Assembly: GCA_964467615.1 (NCBI GenBank)
Contig: CAYXRK010000003.1
Coordinates: 19,796-83,795, forward strand
From: CAYXRK01 sp964467615
Lineage (GTDB): Bacteria; Hydrogenedentota; Hydrogenedentia; Hydrogenedentales; GCA-2746185
Reading direction: 5' to 3'
Length of the DNA stretch: 64,000 nt
Part shown: positions 23,401 through 32,583 of the stretch, one piece after another
Position numbering within the stretch: the first letter of the stretch is position 1
How the letters are laid out: every line of letters begins with the position of its first letter
Made by a program: the position numbers and the translations under genes
Notes under the pieces: model-generated
Seen by the model: only the letters and a program-made list of their open reading frames with translations
Databases searched by the model: none
What the model was told of the DNA's origin: nothing

Positions 23401-26400
23401 ATTTCGACGTTGAGGCGCGGCCCTCCGGCGCCACGACCGACGCGGGGTTTGACGAGTTCGTCGATTCGAATTTTGACACCATTTCCGATTACGAACAATC
23501 ACTGCTTTCCGACGCGCCATTGCCGGCGGACAACGACGGCGACGGCCTCATCGACACCGCCGAAGGCCTGGGCGACGTGGACCTCGACACGGTTCCGAAC
23601 TACCTCGATCTCGACAGCGACGGCGACGGTATTCCCGACGGCACGGAAACGGCCTTGGGAACAGACCCCTACGACGCGTTGGACTTCGTGAGCGACGTTT
23701 ACGTCGACAAGTTCGCGGGCCTCGACCTCGTCGGAAAGGGCGGCACGCTGGCCCAGCCTTGGGCGACCATCCAACACGCGATTGATGGCGTCGGCGGAAT
23801 TCCCGGCAACGTGATCACGATCAATGTCGCCACTGGAGTGTACTTTGAGTACGTCTCGCTCGACTCGTATGAAACAGTTCGTGGCGGCTTCAATGCGGCA
23901 TTCGCCGAACGCGACCTGGTGGCGTTTCCCAGCGTCATCAATGCGCAAAACGTCTCGGGCGGATTTCCGGGATTGCACGCCGTGCTCATCGATTCCACGG
24001 ACGCTGCGACCCTCGACGGATTCATAATCACGGGCGGCGAGGCGTTTGGCGATGGCGCGCCTTTCGAGTACGGCGGCGGCATATTGGTGCTCGGCGCGTC
24101 GAGCGACACGCTCGTTACCAATTGCACTGTGACCGGCAATAGCGCGGTCCAAGGCGGCGGAATCGCGGTCGTCGATTCGTCGCTACTCATCATGAACACG
24201 GCCATCTTTGCAAACGAAGCCACCGACACCGGCGGCGGCGTGGCGCTGATTTCCGGCGCGTCGCTGACGAACCCGACGTTCGACCATGTATCGATTCACG
24301 ACAACAGCGCCGTCTCGGGCGGCGGGCTACGCGCAGGGCCGCTCGGCGGGGCGACGTTCGCGCAGTTCACCTCGAGCGTGATTTCGGGGAACACGGCGAC
24401 GACGTCCGTGAGCGCGATCGCGATTCAGGACGACGGCAACGGCAGCGGCATCCACCTCGAGAACTGCATCGTGAGCGGAAATTTCGATCCGGGCCCGTCC
24501 ACGATCGAGGTGGACGGCGCGCAATCCGCGTTACGGCTCGTGAATTGCGTGTTTGCGGGCAACACGGGCGGCGTATCCAGCAACGCCACCCTACAGTGCA
24601 TCGCCATGAATACGATATTCACGGGCAATGGCGGCGTTGCGTTGGCGCAGTTGTCGCCGAGCGGTATCCGACCCGCCAACAATTTGTTCGTAGACAACGC
24701 GGTGGGCGATTTTTACGACTCGGGCGCCCCGGCATACATCGGCGGCGACGCGATCAACACCAACGTCGCGGGCGCGACTGGAAATCTTACGGGCAATCCG
24801 GCCTTCGCGGGAGGGCCGTCAGGAATCTGGAGCGGCGTGCTCTACAATCCCTCGACGAACACGACGCGCCTGTCCGTCGCCTCAGCCTCGTTCGGGGTGG
24901 GCGCGCTCGAAGACCAACTGCTTCGGGTGGACGACACGGGCCTCAAGCAAACGGTCGTCCTCAAGAATACGGCCACGGACGTCTTCGTCCCAGGCGATCT
25001 CTCCTCGCAGATAGTGCCGGGTGTCACCGGGTTTCAGTTCGTCAATTACCACCTGACCAATGGATCCGTCGCGCTCGATGGCGGCGTTGGTTCCTTCCTC
25101 GCGGTTCTTGCGCCAGCGGTAGATATCGAAGGCAATGCGCGGCCGGCTGGGGTTGGCGATATCATCGATATCGGCGCGTTCGAGGCGGACGCGGCATTTG
25201 TACCGGACCTGGATTCTCCGTTCATCAACTCGATTGCACGGACCGGACTTCCCTCGACTAACGGGCCGACCGCGGTGTTCACGATCATCTTCAATGAAGA
25301 CGTCACCGGTCTCGATATCTCCGATTTTGTTGTGACAGTCGTCTCCGGCGCCGCCACCGGCGCGGCGGTGCAGACGATAGCGGCCATCTCCGGCCTCGAG
25401 TATGACGTTACAATCGGCACGGGGACGGGTGACGGAGTCTTGCGGCTCGACTTCGTGGACGACGCTTCAGTGCTCGATCTGCTCGGTAACGGCGTGGGCG
25501 GAACTGGCCCGGGCAACGGCGACTTCCTGACCGGCGAACTCCTGACCATCGACAAGACCGTGCCGCAGGTACAGTCCATCACGCTAATTAGCCCCAACCC
25601 CACGAACGCAAGCCAAGTCTCGTTTGAAGTAACGATTGATGAGCCGGTGATCGGTGTAGACGTCGATGCGACCGGCGGGTTTGTGGATTTCGCCCTAGTC
25701 ACGTCGGGCCTGACGGGTCCGGGCATCGCCGCCGTCACGCAAACCGCAACATCCACATGGACGGTGGTTGCGAATAGCGGATCTGGCGACGGCACGCTCG
25801 CCCTGCAGACCACTGGACTGGGATCGATTGTGGACCAGGCGACGAACGCCCTGACACAAGTGCTTCAGAGCGCCTCGTACGCGATAGACAACACGGTTTC
25901 GGGCTTGCAGCTCAGCGCGCCATCGTCCCCGCTCACGAACATCGGGCCAGTAGACTATCTCGTGAATTACATTGGCGCGGCGTCCATCAACCTGACTGCA
26001 ACCGACGTCACCCTCGACCGTACCGGCACTGCCAACGGCGTCGTCTCCATTATCGACGCCGGGGCCCTATCGCGCATCGTTCGCGTCGATTCCATTACGG
26101 GTGACGGCACAATCGGAATTACGATACTCCCCGGCACGTCGATGGACGGCGCCGGAAACGGCGATAGCGGCGCCGGCCCAAGCACGACATTCAACGTCGA
26201 TAATTCGCTGCCCGCGATCGCGATTGGGACGCCCACGAGGACGGTCACCGAAACCCAGGAGGTCGTCTTCCCGATTACGTATACCGGGGCAAACTCGATC
26301 AGTCTGGACGCGAGCGACGTGACGCTCAGCACGACCGGCGACGTGACCGCGACAATTACGATACTTGACGGAACGACGCCGATGCCGCAGGTGATTGTCG

Positions 26401-29400
26401 ATCAATTCGGCGGCGAAGGTATGTTCACGATCTCGATTGTGAGCGGGACCGCTTCGGACCTTGCAGGGAACACAGCGCCCGCGGCAGGCCCAAGCGCGTC
26501 CGTCTCCGTCGTGCGGCAGCCTGCTGTTGCGGTGATTGGAGCGGCGTCTACATCGGTCACCAATGCCGGTCCGGTGACGTACACTGTGTCGTACACGAAC
26601 GCCGCGAGTATTACGTTGTCCGACACCGATGTTTCGCTGGTCCGCACCGGCACGGCGGACGGTGTCGCATCGGTTTCCGGCGCGGGGACCGCGTCCCGCG
26701 TTGTCACCTTGTCGGACCTCACGGGCGACGGCACGCTCGGATTCACCATCGCGGAAGGGACTGCCACAAACGGAGCAGGCACCCCGGCGCTCGCACCGGC
26801 GCCGAGCAATCTGATTTCCGTGGACAATACGCCTCCATCAATCGAAATAAGCCCGCCCTCAGTCCCCTTCACCACTATTGGCCCCGTGTCGTTCACGTTG
26901 ACCTATCAAGATCCTGCGAGCGTCGACCTTACGCTCGACGCTATTACGCTCCACACCACCGGTGACGCAAACGGGACCGTGGACGTTTCGTTTGGAGCGT
27001 CGCCAAGCCCGTTGGTGACGATCTCGAACATAACCGGCGCCGGATCGATGTCGATTTCCGTGGCCGCCAACACCGCCGTCGACATCGCGGGGAACCAATC
27101 TCCCGCGGCCGGCCCGAGCGACACCGCCGGTGTTGGCAACGGTGTCTTCGTATCCGTCGGCGCGCCGTCGCGGGCCCACGCCTCGACGCAGGACGTAGAG
27201 TTTACGGTCTCCTATACGAACGCCGATGCGATTACGCTCTCGCCGGCGGACGTGGTCCTTACGAACACCGGTACCGCCGCGGCGAACATTGCGGTCGGGC
27301 CCTCGTCATCCGATCCGGCGAACGGGCGCGTCGTCACGCTCTCCAATCTCGTCGGAAACGGGACCCTGAACATCTCCTTGCTCGCTGGCACTGCATCGAG
27401 CACCGAGGGCGCTATCGCTCCAGAAGCCGGGCCCGGCGCGGCCGTTACGGTGGACAACGTCGCTCCCGTGTTGACCGTTCTGGGTGACAACCCGGCGTCC
27501 GTCGTTCAGAACACTTCGTATACTGATGCGGGCGCGACGGCGAGCGATGACACAGACGGGAACATCACGTCCTTGATCGAGGTGGACAATCCGGTCGATA
27601 TTCTGACCGCCGGAAACTACATCGTTACCTACACCGTCCTTGATTCCGCCGCCAACAGCGCCACGGCCACGCGCGATGTGGCGGTCGCCTTGGGCGAAAG
27701 ACAGACGCTGTATGTGGATGCCGCCGCCACGGTTTCCGGCGACGGATCGAGCGCGCTTCCGTTCCGCATGATCGTGGAGGCGATTTCCGTCGTCGCGCCC
27801 GGCCGGGGCGATCGCATTCTTGTACGGCGCGGCGAGTATTCGGAGGCAATAGCGGTCCCATGGGCAACCGTGCTTCAAAGCGAGGAAGGCGCGTTCTACA
27901 CGTTCATCGGAGGCGCGGACGCACCGAACGACATGATCACGCTCGCCGACGGCGCCGCGATTATCGGCTTTGGCATCGGCGCAACGGCGTCGGGGCCGGC
28001 GGTGCGCGCCCTGGACGGCGGCGAATCCACCGTCTCGAACAACGTTTTCTACAAGAACCAAACTGGGATCCACGTTGAGAAGGGCGCGCTGGTACATCTG
28101 GTCAACAATACGTTCTTCGACAATACACAGTACGCGGTTTTTGCCGAGCCGAAGGGTTTGTTTGCCGGACTTCGGAATTCGATTTTCTCCGAGAATGGCA
28201 TCGCGATCGGCGCGGACCCTGGCGCTGTTCCGGGCGGTTCCTACAATTTGTTCAGGAACAACGCATTCGATTTTCAGGGGCCTGGATTCGACGCCACGGA
28301 TATCGTCGCTGACCCGTTGTTCCTCGACGCCGAGGACCGAAACTTCCACCTCGATGAAGGCTCTCCGGCGCGTGACGCGGGCGCGCCCGGCGTGGCGTAC
28401 CAGGACATCGACGGCACTCGCAACGACATCGGCGCGGACGGCGGACCGTTTGGCGTCCGCGACTTCGAGGTCCCCCTGGTGCAAATTGTCCCCGACGTGA
28501 CCGCGGGGGAGGCGCCGCTCACGGTCCAGTTCATGGCGCTTGGTTCGTTCGACGAGTTCGGCATTCAGGACATCGAATGGGATTTCGATTCGCTCGACGG
28601 ATTTGGTCCCGACGCCGAGGGCGAAACTGTTGTATACACCTTCGATACGGCGGGACGCTACACGGTCACCCTGCGCATGAGCGACACGTCCGGGCTCTCG
28701 GGGGCCGCGACCACTGCCATCGTGGTATCGCAGGACGGCGATATTCCGCCGACAGCGGCGGCCACGGCCAGTCCCAATTCAACGACGGTCCCGGGCCTCA
28801 TTCAATTCTCGGGCGAGGGAGTTGATCCCGACGGCGGCGCGGTGGAATTCCTGTGGGACTTCGCCGATCTTGGGCAAAGCACGGAGCAGGATCCTGCGTT
28901 CGAGTTTCCCGCGGGCACGCCGCCGGGGAGTTACCGCATCGCGCTCACCGTGACCGACGACGAAGGCTCGCGCACGGAAGCGGCAGTCTTCTTGACGATT
29001 ACCGAGGAACAGGACGAAGCCTCCGGAATCGTTGACCCGCTGAACGAGACGGTCCTGGAAGTCACCAATGCGGAGAGCCCCCTTTTCGGCACAAAGATCG
29101 TGTTGCCGGTAGGTTCGACCGACGACCCGATCGTACTTACGATCGCGGAACTGAGTGCACCGGTCCTTCCCTTCGCGCAGGACTTTGGATTGCCTCTCCA
29201 ATTCGGCCCGAGCGGAATCGTCTTTACAAAGCCGATCACGGTGTCCGTGCCGCATCCTCCCGACACGCCCCACGGTGAAGTCATCGAGGTCTTCTGGTAC
29301 GACGTGACCGCGGACACTTGGCGCAACGATGGAATTATCAACGTGACGCACATCGACGAAGTGGCCAGACACTTCGTCCGCTTCCAAACGACGCACTTCA

Positions 29401-29810
29401 CCATTTTCAGCACGAAGTCGCTGGTGCCGCGGACGATTTTTGGCGCGGTAACGTCTGCCGACACAAGCGGGCCCGTCGACGGCGCGACCGTTGCGTTGGC
29501 GGATCAATCGCTGACGGTGGAGACGGACGTTTCCGGGCAATACAGCTTTGGCGCATCATTGCCGCAAGGCGAATACGAAGTCGTTGCCGTGGCGGCCGGG
29601 TACGAAGCGCAAACGCGGGTCTTCAATCTAACGGAGTCCGCGCTGGGCACCGTCAACTTCGAACTCGCTGCCGAAGGTGAAGGCGAGGGAGAAGGACCCG
29701 GCTGCGCGGCCACGCCCACGGACGACCGCGGTCCCTACGAATTGGGAGTCCTGCTGGCCCTGCTCGCCGCGGTACTCGTCGCTCGGCGTTCCTCGTCCAA
29801 GTCGCGATGA
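20427..29810 (+). CDS. Giant multidomain surface protein: beta-helix, Ig-like, PKD domains and C-terminal anchor
   Basis: A 3127-residue exported protein. Signal peptide: residues 1-31. Four modules open with a YV(D/K)-type segment and continue into Gly-rich right-handed beta-helix repeats (for example GGGVYIVES): about 31-420, 532-1010, 1091-1585 and 2428-2672. An Asp-rich, calcium-binding thrombospondin-3-like stretch (DNDGDGLIDTAEG, DSDGDGIPDG) lies near 1035-1072. Seven Ig-like units span about 1592-2345; the last five are about 104 residues each and alike. Then come a DUF5011-like domain (to about 2425), two PKD domains (2682-2862), a ZU5-like region (2870-3001) and a carboxypeptidase-regulatory-like domain (3002-3078). 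The end is a Gly-Glu repeat, a Gly-Cys, one transmembrane helix and a basic tail. The start has AGGGAGG five bases upstream. It is probably an adhesin or polysaccharide-binding protein held at the cell surface; the ligand is unknown. Confidence 0.85.
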   Translation: MPAWGRARRAGMRLAGIVAACAAFCVAASAQFVYVKSDATGLGDGSDWPNAFTSIQTGIVSALPGQSVLVAAGTYSEGIALPSDSNVLGGFTGVSGTEGDLGARDPWTNISTIDGSTANDGAPVLHVVIISDVGGVTLDGFRITGGLADLTGFDANGGGVVVDSLVSACTIRNCVIFGNSAIADGGGMVITGGAPLSVENSVFHNNSAVKGGGVAWVAGPDSSTFVNVVIASNSATSCGGGVYGSSVSVALTPTFRNCTIADNFTTGPVFTGGGIYLHDNFAPVIYNTIFSGNSPEGITVHDSTPTANTPTVWNCLFNGNGSSDFDFDSGTLAVTGAINLNFLPSVVNAIQGDPLYVNSANQDYHLLDGSAAIDRGEPTLASAEDLDGEFRPAGGGPDIGADEIAAGSPPQDFTAPTSFVHGVISATVQVAASIFPGIDIPIYGVDPESGIAGVELWYRKRIDGTEAFTQFGTFALFDAPLSFSLPDALPGADGAYEFYSVAVNRAGLAESAPANPDDQTILLTDSAYNPATIFVDATATGSQSGVDWPNALREIDAAARIADGYGILDVDVAEGTYKESVNILASTGNTIDFQGGYHVPDGGPIVLDPFLYPSVIDANQVKFHKFAARHAVILDSQPEGVRFAGFRITGGAAQGTGLNANGGGLFINDSFGGSVTPTRIEDCAIYGNTATGDGGGVYIVESAAITAGLELTNVHVLGNTSGVDGGGLYLDSQSSSLTLEKCRISANVAGSNGGGVYVTDIPLIQNTLISGNSAGQGGGVYLAPAAGGGLSYCTISSNEAATAGGGVLAGGSNSTVIDGCIISANKPFGVEEAAATSPSLTSTLFSGNLDLVDTAGDYLDSLLGSLLGAVLNTILPGSIGNGSGTTAFLDGNSNTWDSVTYDPFLDTTTLESTRFGYTFESEVIPFVTIQPNTARPREFLVLSKTANQLVVRGDAAAVAGPGDPYRVPDYHLTFASSAVNFLPVKGTVVVDDFDVEARPSGATTDAGFDEFVDSNFDTISDYEQSLLSDAPLPADNDGDGLIDTAEGLGDVDLDTVPNYLDLDSDGDGIPDGTETALGTDPYDALDFVSDVYVDKFAGLDLVGKGGTLAQPWATIQHAIDGVGGIPGNVITINVATGVYFEYVSLDSYETVRGGFNAAFAERDLVAFPSVINAQNVSGGFPGLHAVLIDSTDAATLDGFIITGGEAFGDGAPFEYGGGILVLGASSDTLVTNCTVTGNSAVQGGGIAVVDSSLLIMNTAIFANEATDTGGGVALISGASLTNPTFDHVSIHDNSAVSGGGLRAGPLGGATFAQFTSSVISGNTATTSVSAIAIQDDGNGSGIHLENCIVSGNFDPGPSTIEVDGAQSALRLVNCVFAGNTGGVSSNATLQCIAMNTIFTGNGGVALAQLSPSGIRPANNLFVDNAVGDFYDSGAPAYIGGDAINTNVAGATGNLTGNPAFAGGPSGIWSGVLYNPSTNTTRLSVASASFGVGALEDQLLRVDDTGLKQTVVLKNTATDVFVPGDLSSQIVPGVTGFQFVNYHLTNGSVALDGGVGSFLAVLAPAVDIEGNARPAGVGDIIDIGAFEADAAFVPDLDSPFINSIARTGLPSTNGPTAVFTIIFNEDVTGLDISDFVVTVVSGAATGAAVQTIAAISGLEYDVTIGTGTGDGVLRLDFVDDASVLDLLGNGVGGTGPGNGDFLTGELLTIDKTVPQVQSITLISPNPTNASQVSFEVTIDEPVIGVDVDATGGFVDFALVTSGLTGPGIAAVTQTATSTWTVVANSGSGDGTLALQTTGLGSIVDQATNALTQVLQSASYAIDNTVSGLQLSAPSSPLTNIGPVDYLVNYIGAASINLTATDVTLDRTGTANGVVSIIDAGALSRIVRVDSITGDGTIGITILPGTSMDGAGNGDSGAGPSTTFNVDNSLPAIAIGTPTRTVTETQEVVFPITYTGANSISLDASDVTLSTTGDVTATITILDGTTPMPQVIVDQFGGEGMFTISIVSGTASDLAGNTAPAAGPSASVSVVRQPAVAVIGAASTSVTNAGPVTYTVSYTNAASITLSDTDVSLVRTGTADGVASVSGAGTASRVVTLSDLTGDGTLGFTIAEGTATNGAGTPALAPAPSNLISVDNTPPSIEISPPSVPFTTIGPVSFTLTYQDPASVDLTLDAITLHTTGDANGTVDVSFGASPSPLVTISNITGAGSMSISVAANTAVDIAGNQSPAAGPSDTAGVGNGVFVSVGAPSRAHASTQDVEFTVSYTNADAITLSPADVVLTNTGTAAANIAVGPSSSDPANGRVVTLSNLVGNGTLNISLLAGTASSTEGAIAPEAGPGAAVTVDNVAPVLTVLGDNPASVVQNTSYTDAGATASDDTDGNITSLIEVDNPVDILTAGNYIVTYTVLDSAANSATATRDVAVALGERQTLYVDAAATVSGDGSSALPFRMIVEAISVVAPGRGDRILVRRGEYSEAIAVPWATVLQSEEGAFYTFIGGADAPNDMITLADGAAIIGFGIGATASGPAVRALDGGESTVSNNVFYKNQTGIHVEKGALVHLVNNTFFDNTQYAVFAEPKGLFAGLRNSIFSENGIAIGADPGAVPGGSYNLFRNNAFDFQGPGFDATDIVADPLFLDAEDRNFHLDEGSPARDAGAPGVAYQDIDGTRNDIGADGGPFGVRDFEVPLVQIVPDVTAGEAPLTVQFMALGSFDEFGIQDIEWDFDSLDGFGPDAEGETVVYTFDTAGRYTVTLRMSDTSGLSGAATTAIVVSQDGDIPPTAAATASPNSTTVPGLIQFSGEGVDPDGGAVEFLWDFADLGQSTEQDPAFEFPAGTPPGSYRIALTVTDDEGSRTEAAVFLTITEEQDEASGIVDPLNETVLEVTNAESPLFGTKIVLPVGSTDDPIVLTIAELSAPVLPFAQDFGLPLQFGPSGIVFTKPITVSVPHPPDTPHGEVIEVFWYDVTADTWRNDGIINVTHIDEVARHFVRFQTTHFTIFSTKSLVPRTIFGAVTSADTSGPVDGATVALADQSLTVETDVSGQYSFGASLPQGEYEVVAVAAGYEAQTRVFNLTESALGTVNFELAAEGEGEGEGPGCAATPTDDRGPYELGVLLALLAAVLVARRSSSKSR

Positions 29811-29856
29811 ACCGGCACGCGAGGCCTGTAGTTCTCTAGCCACTAACAACTAGCCA

Positions 29857-30075
29857 CTACTTGTGCCGATACGTAATCCGCCCCTTCGTCAAATCGTAGG
29901 GCGACATCTCGAGTTTGACGCGGTCCCCCTTCAAGATGCGGATGTAGAACTTTCTCATTTTGCCCGACACGTGCGCGAGCACGACGTGCCCGTTGTCCAA
30001 CTTCACGCGAAACATTGCGTTCGGCAAAGGTTCAAGGACCTCGCCTTCGACTTCCAACGTGCCTTCTTTTTCCAT
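29857..30075 (-). CDS. infA: Translation initiation factor IF-1
   Basis: The 72-residue OB-fold protein is full length and typical. It starts MEKEGTLEVEGEVLEPLPNA, continues through the conserved FRVKLDNGHVVLAHVSGKMRK, and ends GRITYRHK. IF-1 binds the ribosomal A site during initiation. It lies alone here, rather than in the secY-rpmJ ribosomal operon where infA often sits, and is transcribed toward the 3' end of the giant gene. Confidence 0.97.
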   Translation of the reverse strand: MEKEGTLEVEGEVLEPLPNAMFRVKLDNGHVVLAHVSGKMRKFYIRILKGDRVKLEMSPYDLTKGRITYRHK

Positions 30076-30151
30076 ACGGACCCAGTGTTTTCTCTACCCA
30101 AATGGCGCGCGAGAATATCAGAAGACAGCGATAATCACAACGTTCGCCGGG

Positions 30152-30943
30152 TCAGGGAATTCCATAGGCCCGGCGGATCGATGCTCGCGCCAACACCCAG
30201 GCCGGATCAACTAGTGGCGCCCCCGCCACGGTTTCTCCCGTGAACGCGAGAGGAATTTCGGTACACCCCGCGATGATGACCGTGGCGCCAAGCAGTTTCA
30301 CGAGTAGGCCGGCGGCCTCATCGAGGAGCCTCGCGGTCCCGGGAGTTCCGCCGCGCGACTTTATTCCTCCTCCCTTATGCGCCCCAGCTTCCCACGGGCC
30401 GTATATCGCGCCCATCACGCAGTCGCGTTGCACGAGTTCGCCATCCGGCAACTGCAACGGCGTCACCACTTCGATTCCATGCACGCTTAGCGCCCGTTCG
30501 TAGAGACCTGATCGCACGGTTCCGGTCGTCGCCAATAACCCGGTCCGCGCGGCCGGCCATTCTTCGGCGATCGCCCGCGCTGTTTCCTCGAGCATGTCGA
30601 TGATCGGAATCGACACGCGTCCGCGCAATTGCGGCAGGAACTGGTGTGCCGTGTTGCAGGGTATTACCGCGAATCCCGCGCCCGGCGATTCGCCATCGCC
30701 GCGCTCGAGCCGGTGGAGGCTGCGCACGAGATAGGGCAACGGGTCATCCGCGCCGCCCGCGATTGCCTGTGTGCGATCCGGCGTTTGGGGAACGCTGCTA
30801 AGAATCCATTCGGGGAAATCCTGGTCATCTCGCGCGCCGAGAATCTCGCGCGCGGCGGCGAGGAGCTTTCGCTCGAAGTCGATGTGCGCGAAGGGGCCGA
30901 GACCTCCGGCGATGCCGATGATATGGCGTTGTTGGTGCGACAT
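30152..30943 (-). CDS. Aspartate/glutamate racemase family protein
   Basis: A cofactor-independent amino acid racemase with the two catalytic cysteines expected of the family: C96 in VIPCNTAHQF and C227 in IAGCTEIPLAF. The glycine-rich start IGIAGGLGPFAHIDFERKLL matches RacX and aspartate racemases rather than MurI. Such enzymes interconvert L- and D-amino acids, often aspartate, for cell-wall or signalling use. At 263 residues it is slightly long, with an insert around 190-200 (HKGGGIKSRGGTPG). No clear ribosome site is seen before ATG 30943. Substrate is not determined. Confidence 0.85.
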   Translation of the reverse strand: MSHQQRHIIGIAGGLGPFAHIDFERKLLAAAREILGARDDQDFPEWILSSVPQTPDRTQAIAGGADDPLPYLVRSLHRLERGDGESPGAGFAVIPCNTAHQFLPQLRGRVSIPIIDMLEETARAIAEEWPAARTGLLATTGTVRSGLYERALSVHGIEVVTPLQLPDGELVQRDCVMGAIYGPWEAGAHKGGGIKSRGGTPGTARLLDEAAGLLVKLLGATVIIAGCTEIPLAFTGETVAGAPLVDPAWVLARASIRRAYGIP

Positions 30944-31037
30944 TTATTCATAGTAGCGAACGGCGAGAGTGGTTCAAAGTTCAAGGTTCAAAGTGCTGCT
31001 GGGTACCGGATTTGCAGCGGAGTAAATGACGAGGGGA

Positions 31038-32567
31038 TCATCGGGTCAAGCGCAGGAAGACGCGAAGGAATGGCAAGGCAAAAAGGGCGCAGACGCAGGC
31101 GACGATTAGGGAAAGTCCGGCGACCGTGGCGCTGGGGCCGTAGTGCATAAGGCCGTAAATTCGGGAGGGAAGCGGCGTTATGCCGGGTGGCGCGAGGAGC
31201 ACGACGGCGTCGGCGTCGCCGAACGTAAGCACAAAGGCGACGAGCCATCCCGCGGCGAGCCACGGGGCGCATTGCGGGAGCACGACGCGCGTAAGACGGC
31301 GGACCCAATTCGCTCCAGCGGCGCGTGCGGCGTCCTCGAGTTCGGGACTGGCGGATCGCAGGGCCGCGAGGGAAACGAAGTATCCCACGAAAAGGTAGCG
31401 CGCGGTTTCGGCGAGGACGAGGATACCGGGGCCGTCGTAGATCGCGGCGCGCGCATCGGCGTGGTTCCACATGGCGATGAGGCAGATCGCGAACGCGGGC
31501 CCGGAAACGAGGAACGGCAAGGTGACGGCCAGCGCTATCGGCGCGCGGGAGCGAAAGGCAAACGCGAGGCCGAATCCGAGAATGAGGATGAGCGTCGCCG
31601 ACGCGCCCGCGAGGAACAGGCTGGCGGCGAGTTCGGCGCGAGCGGTAGACCATGCTTCGGCCACGGCGGCGGGCCCGCGTGCGCCGCGGACCAGCGTGAG
31701 AATCGGGAGAAGCGTCGAAACTCCGGTAATTGCGAAGAGCGCAACGCTCGATAGGAGAAGATGCAACCGACGGGGAGACGCGTCGCGTACGCGGCCTCTC
31801 GTCCCGGCCAATGCAAAGGAGTTGCCCCGCGCGACGAATAGCATCAGCGCGACAAGTACCGTTCCGACCAGCACCAGGACGGAAGCGTGCGCGTAGGCGG
31901 CGCGGGAGTCCCGAAACGCGGAGAAATCCGTATGTATCTCGGCGGAGAACACGGGAACTTGATACAAGGAAGGCACGGCGAATCCAAGCCATGCGATGAG
32001 CGCGGCGACGAGCGCGGCGACGGCCGCCGCGGGCGCAAGTAGGCGTAGCGTTACGCGCGTGAGGCGGGACCATTTCCCCGCGAACACTCGCGCTGAATCG
32101 AAGATGCGCGGGTCAATCGTCCTCGCGAAGGCGTCGATGATGAGGGCGGCGAGCGGGAAACACCACAAGCCGTAGACCCAGATCACGCCCGCATTCGAGT
32201 TCAATGCCCCCGCCGATCCGCCCCACCCTCGTAACGGTCCAGCCGGCCCGGCGAATTCGAGCCATGCGGTGGCGTACACGTAGGGCGGGATGAAAAACCC
32301 GAGTAGTGCGAGGGACCACGCGGCGGCGCGGACTGAACGCGGCGCGAAGGAGATCGCGGCGACGAAGCAACTTGCCGCCGCCACCGCAACGGCCCCTGTA
32401 CCCAAAGAAATCACGAGGCCGTTCGCCAAGGGACGGGACCATCGCAGCGGTGGTGATTCCGGCGCGGCAGGGTCTTGGATCAGAACGCCCGCCACGCCGT
32501 AAAGAATCGGGGCGACCGAGAGCAAGAGCAGCGCAACAACGAGAAGTACCGCCAAGAATATTCGCAC
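31038..32567 (-). CDS. ABC transporter permease, FbpB-like (fused dimer type)
   Basis: About 12 hydrophobic helices form two copies of the usual permease unit. Each carries an EAA-type cytoplasmic loop (DPRIFDSARVFAGKWSRLT in the first half and ELEDAARAAGANWVRRLT in the second) that docks the ATPase. This arrangement is that of iron(III) and thiamine permeases. The GTG at 32567 (MRIFLAVLLVVALLLL) is the preferred start, 17 bases after the stop codon of the binding-protein gene; an upstream start would overlap that gene. No ATPase gene follows, although these operons usually contain one. Confidence 0.85.
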   Translation of the reverse strand: MRIFLAVLLVVALLLLSVAPILYGVAGVLIQDPAAPESPPLRWSRPLANGLVISLGTGAVAVAAASCFVAAISFAPRSVRAAAWSLALLGFFIPPYVYATAWLEFAGPAGPLRGWGGSAGALNSNAGVIWVYGLWCFPLAALIIDAFARTIDPRIFDSARVFAGKWSRLTRVTLRLLAPAAAVAALVAALIAWLGFAVPSLYQVPVFSAEIHTDFSAFRDSRAAYAHASVLVLVGTVLVALMLFVARGNSFALAGTRGRVRDASPRRLHLLLSSVALFAITGVSTLLPILTLVRGARGPAAVAEAWSTARAELAASLFLAGASATLILILGFGLAFAFRSRAPIALAVTLPFLVSGPAFAICLIAMWNHADARAAIYDGPGILVLAETARYLFVGYFVSLAALRSASPELEDAARAAGANWVRRLTRVVLPQCAPWLAAGWLVAFVLTFGDADAVVLLAPPGITPLPSRIYGLMHYGPSATVAGLSLIVACVCALFALPFLRVFLRLTR

Positions 32568-32583
32568 GGCGTGCGCAGCTCCG

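Noticed and set aside
27306..28484. Long antisense frames (here and at 20169-21329, 28779-29540) within the giant surface-protein gene
   Set aside because: The sense frame is open for 9.4 kb with clear domains; the antisense products are Arg-rich shadow translations.
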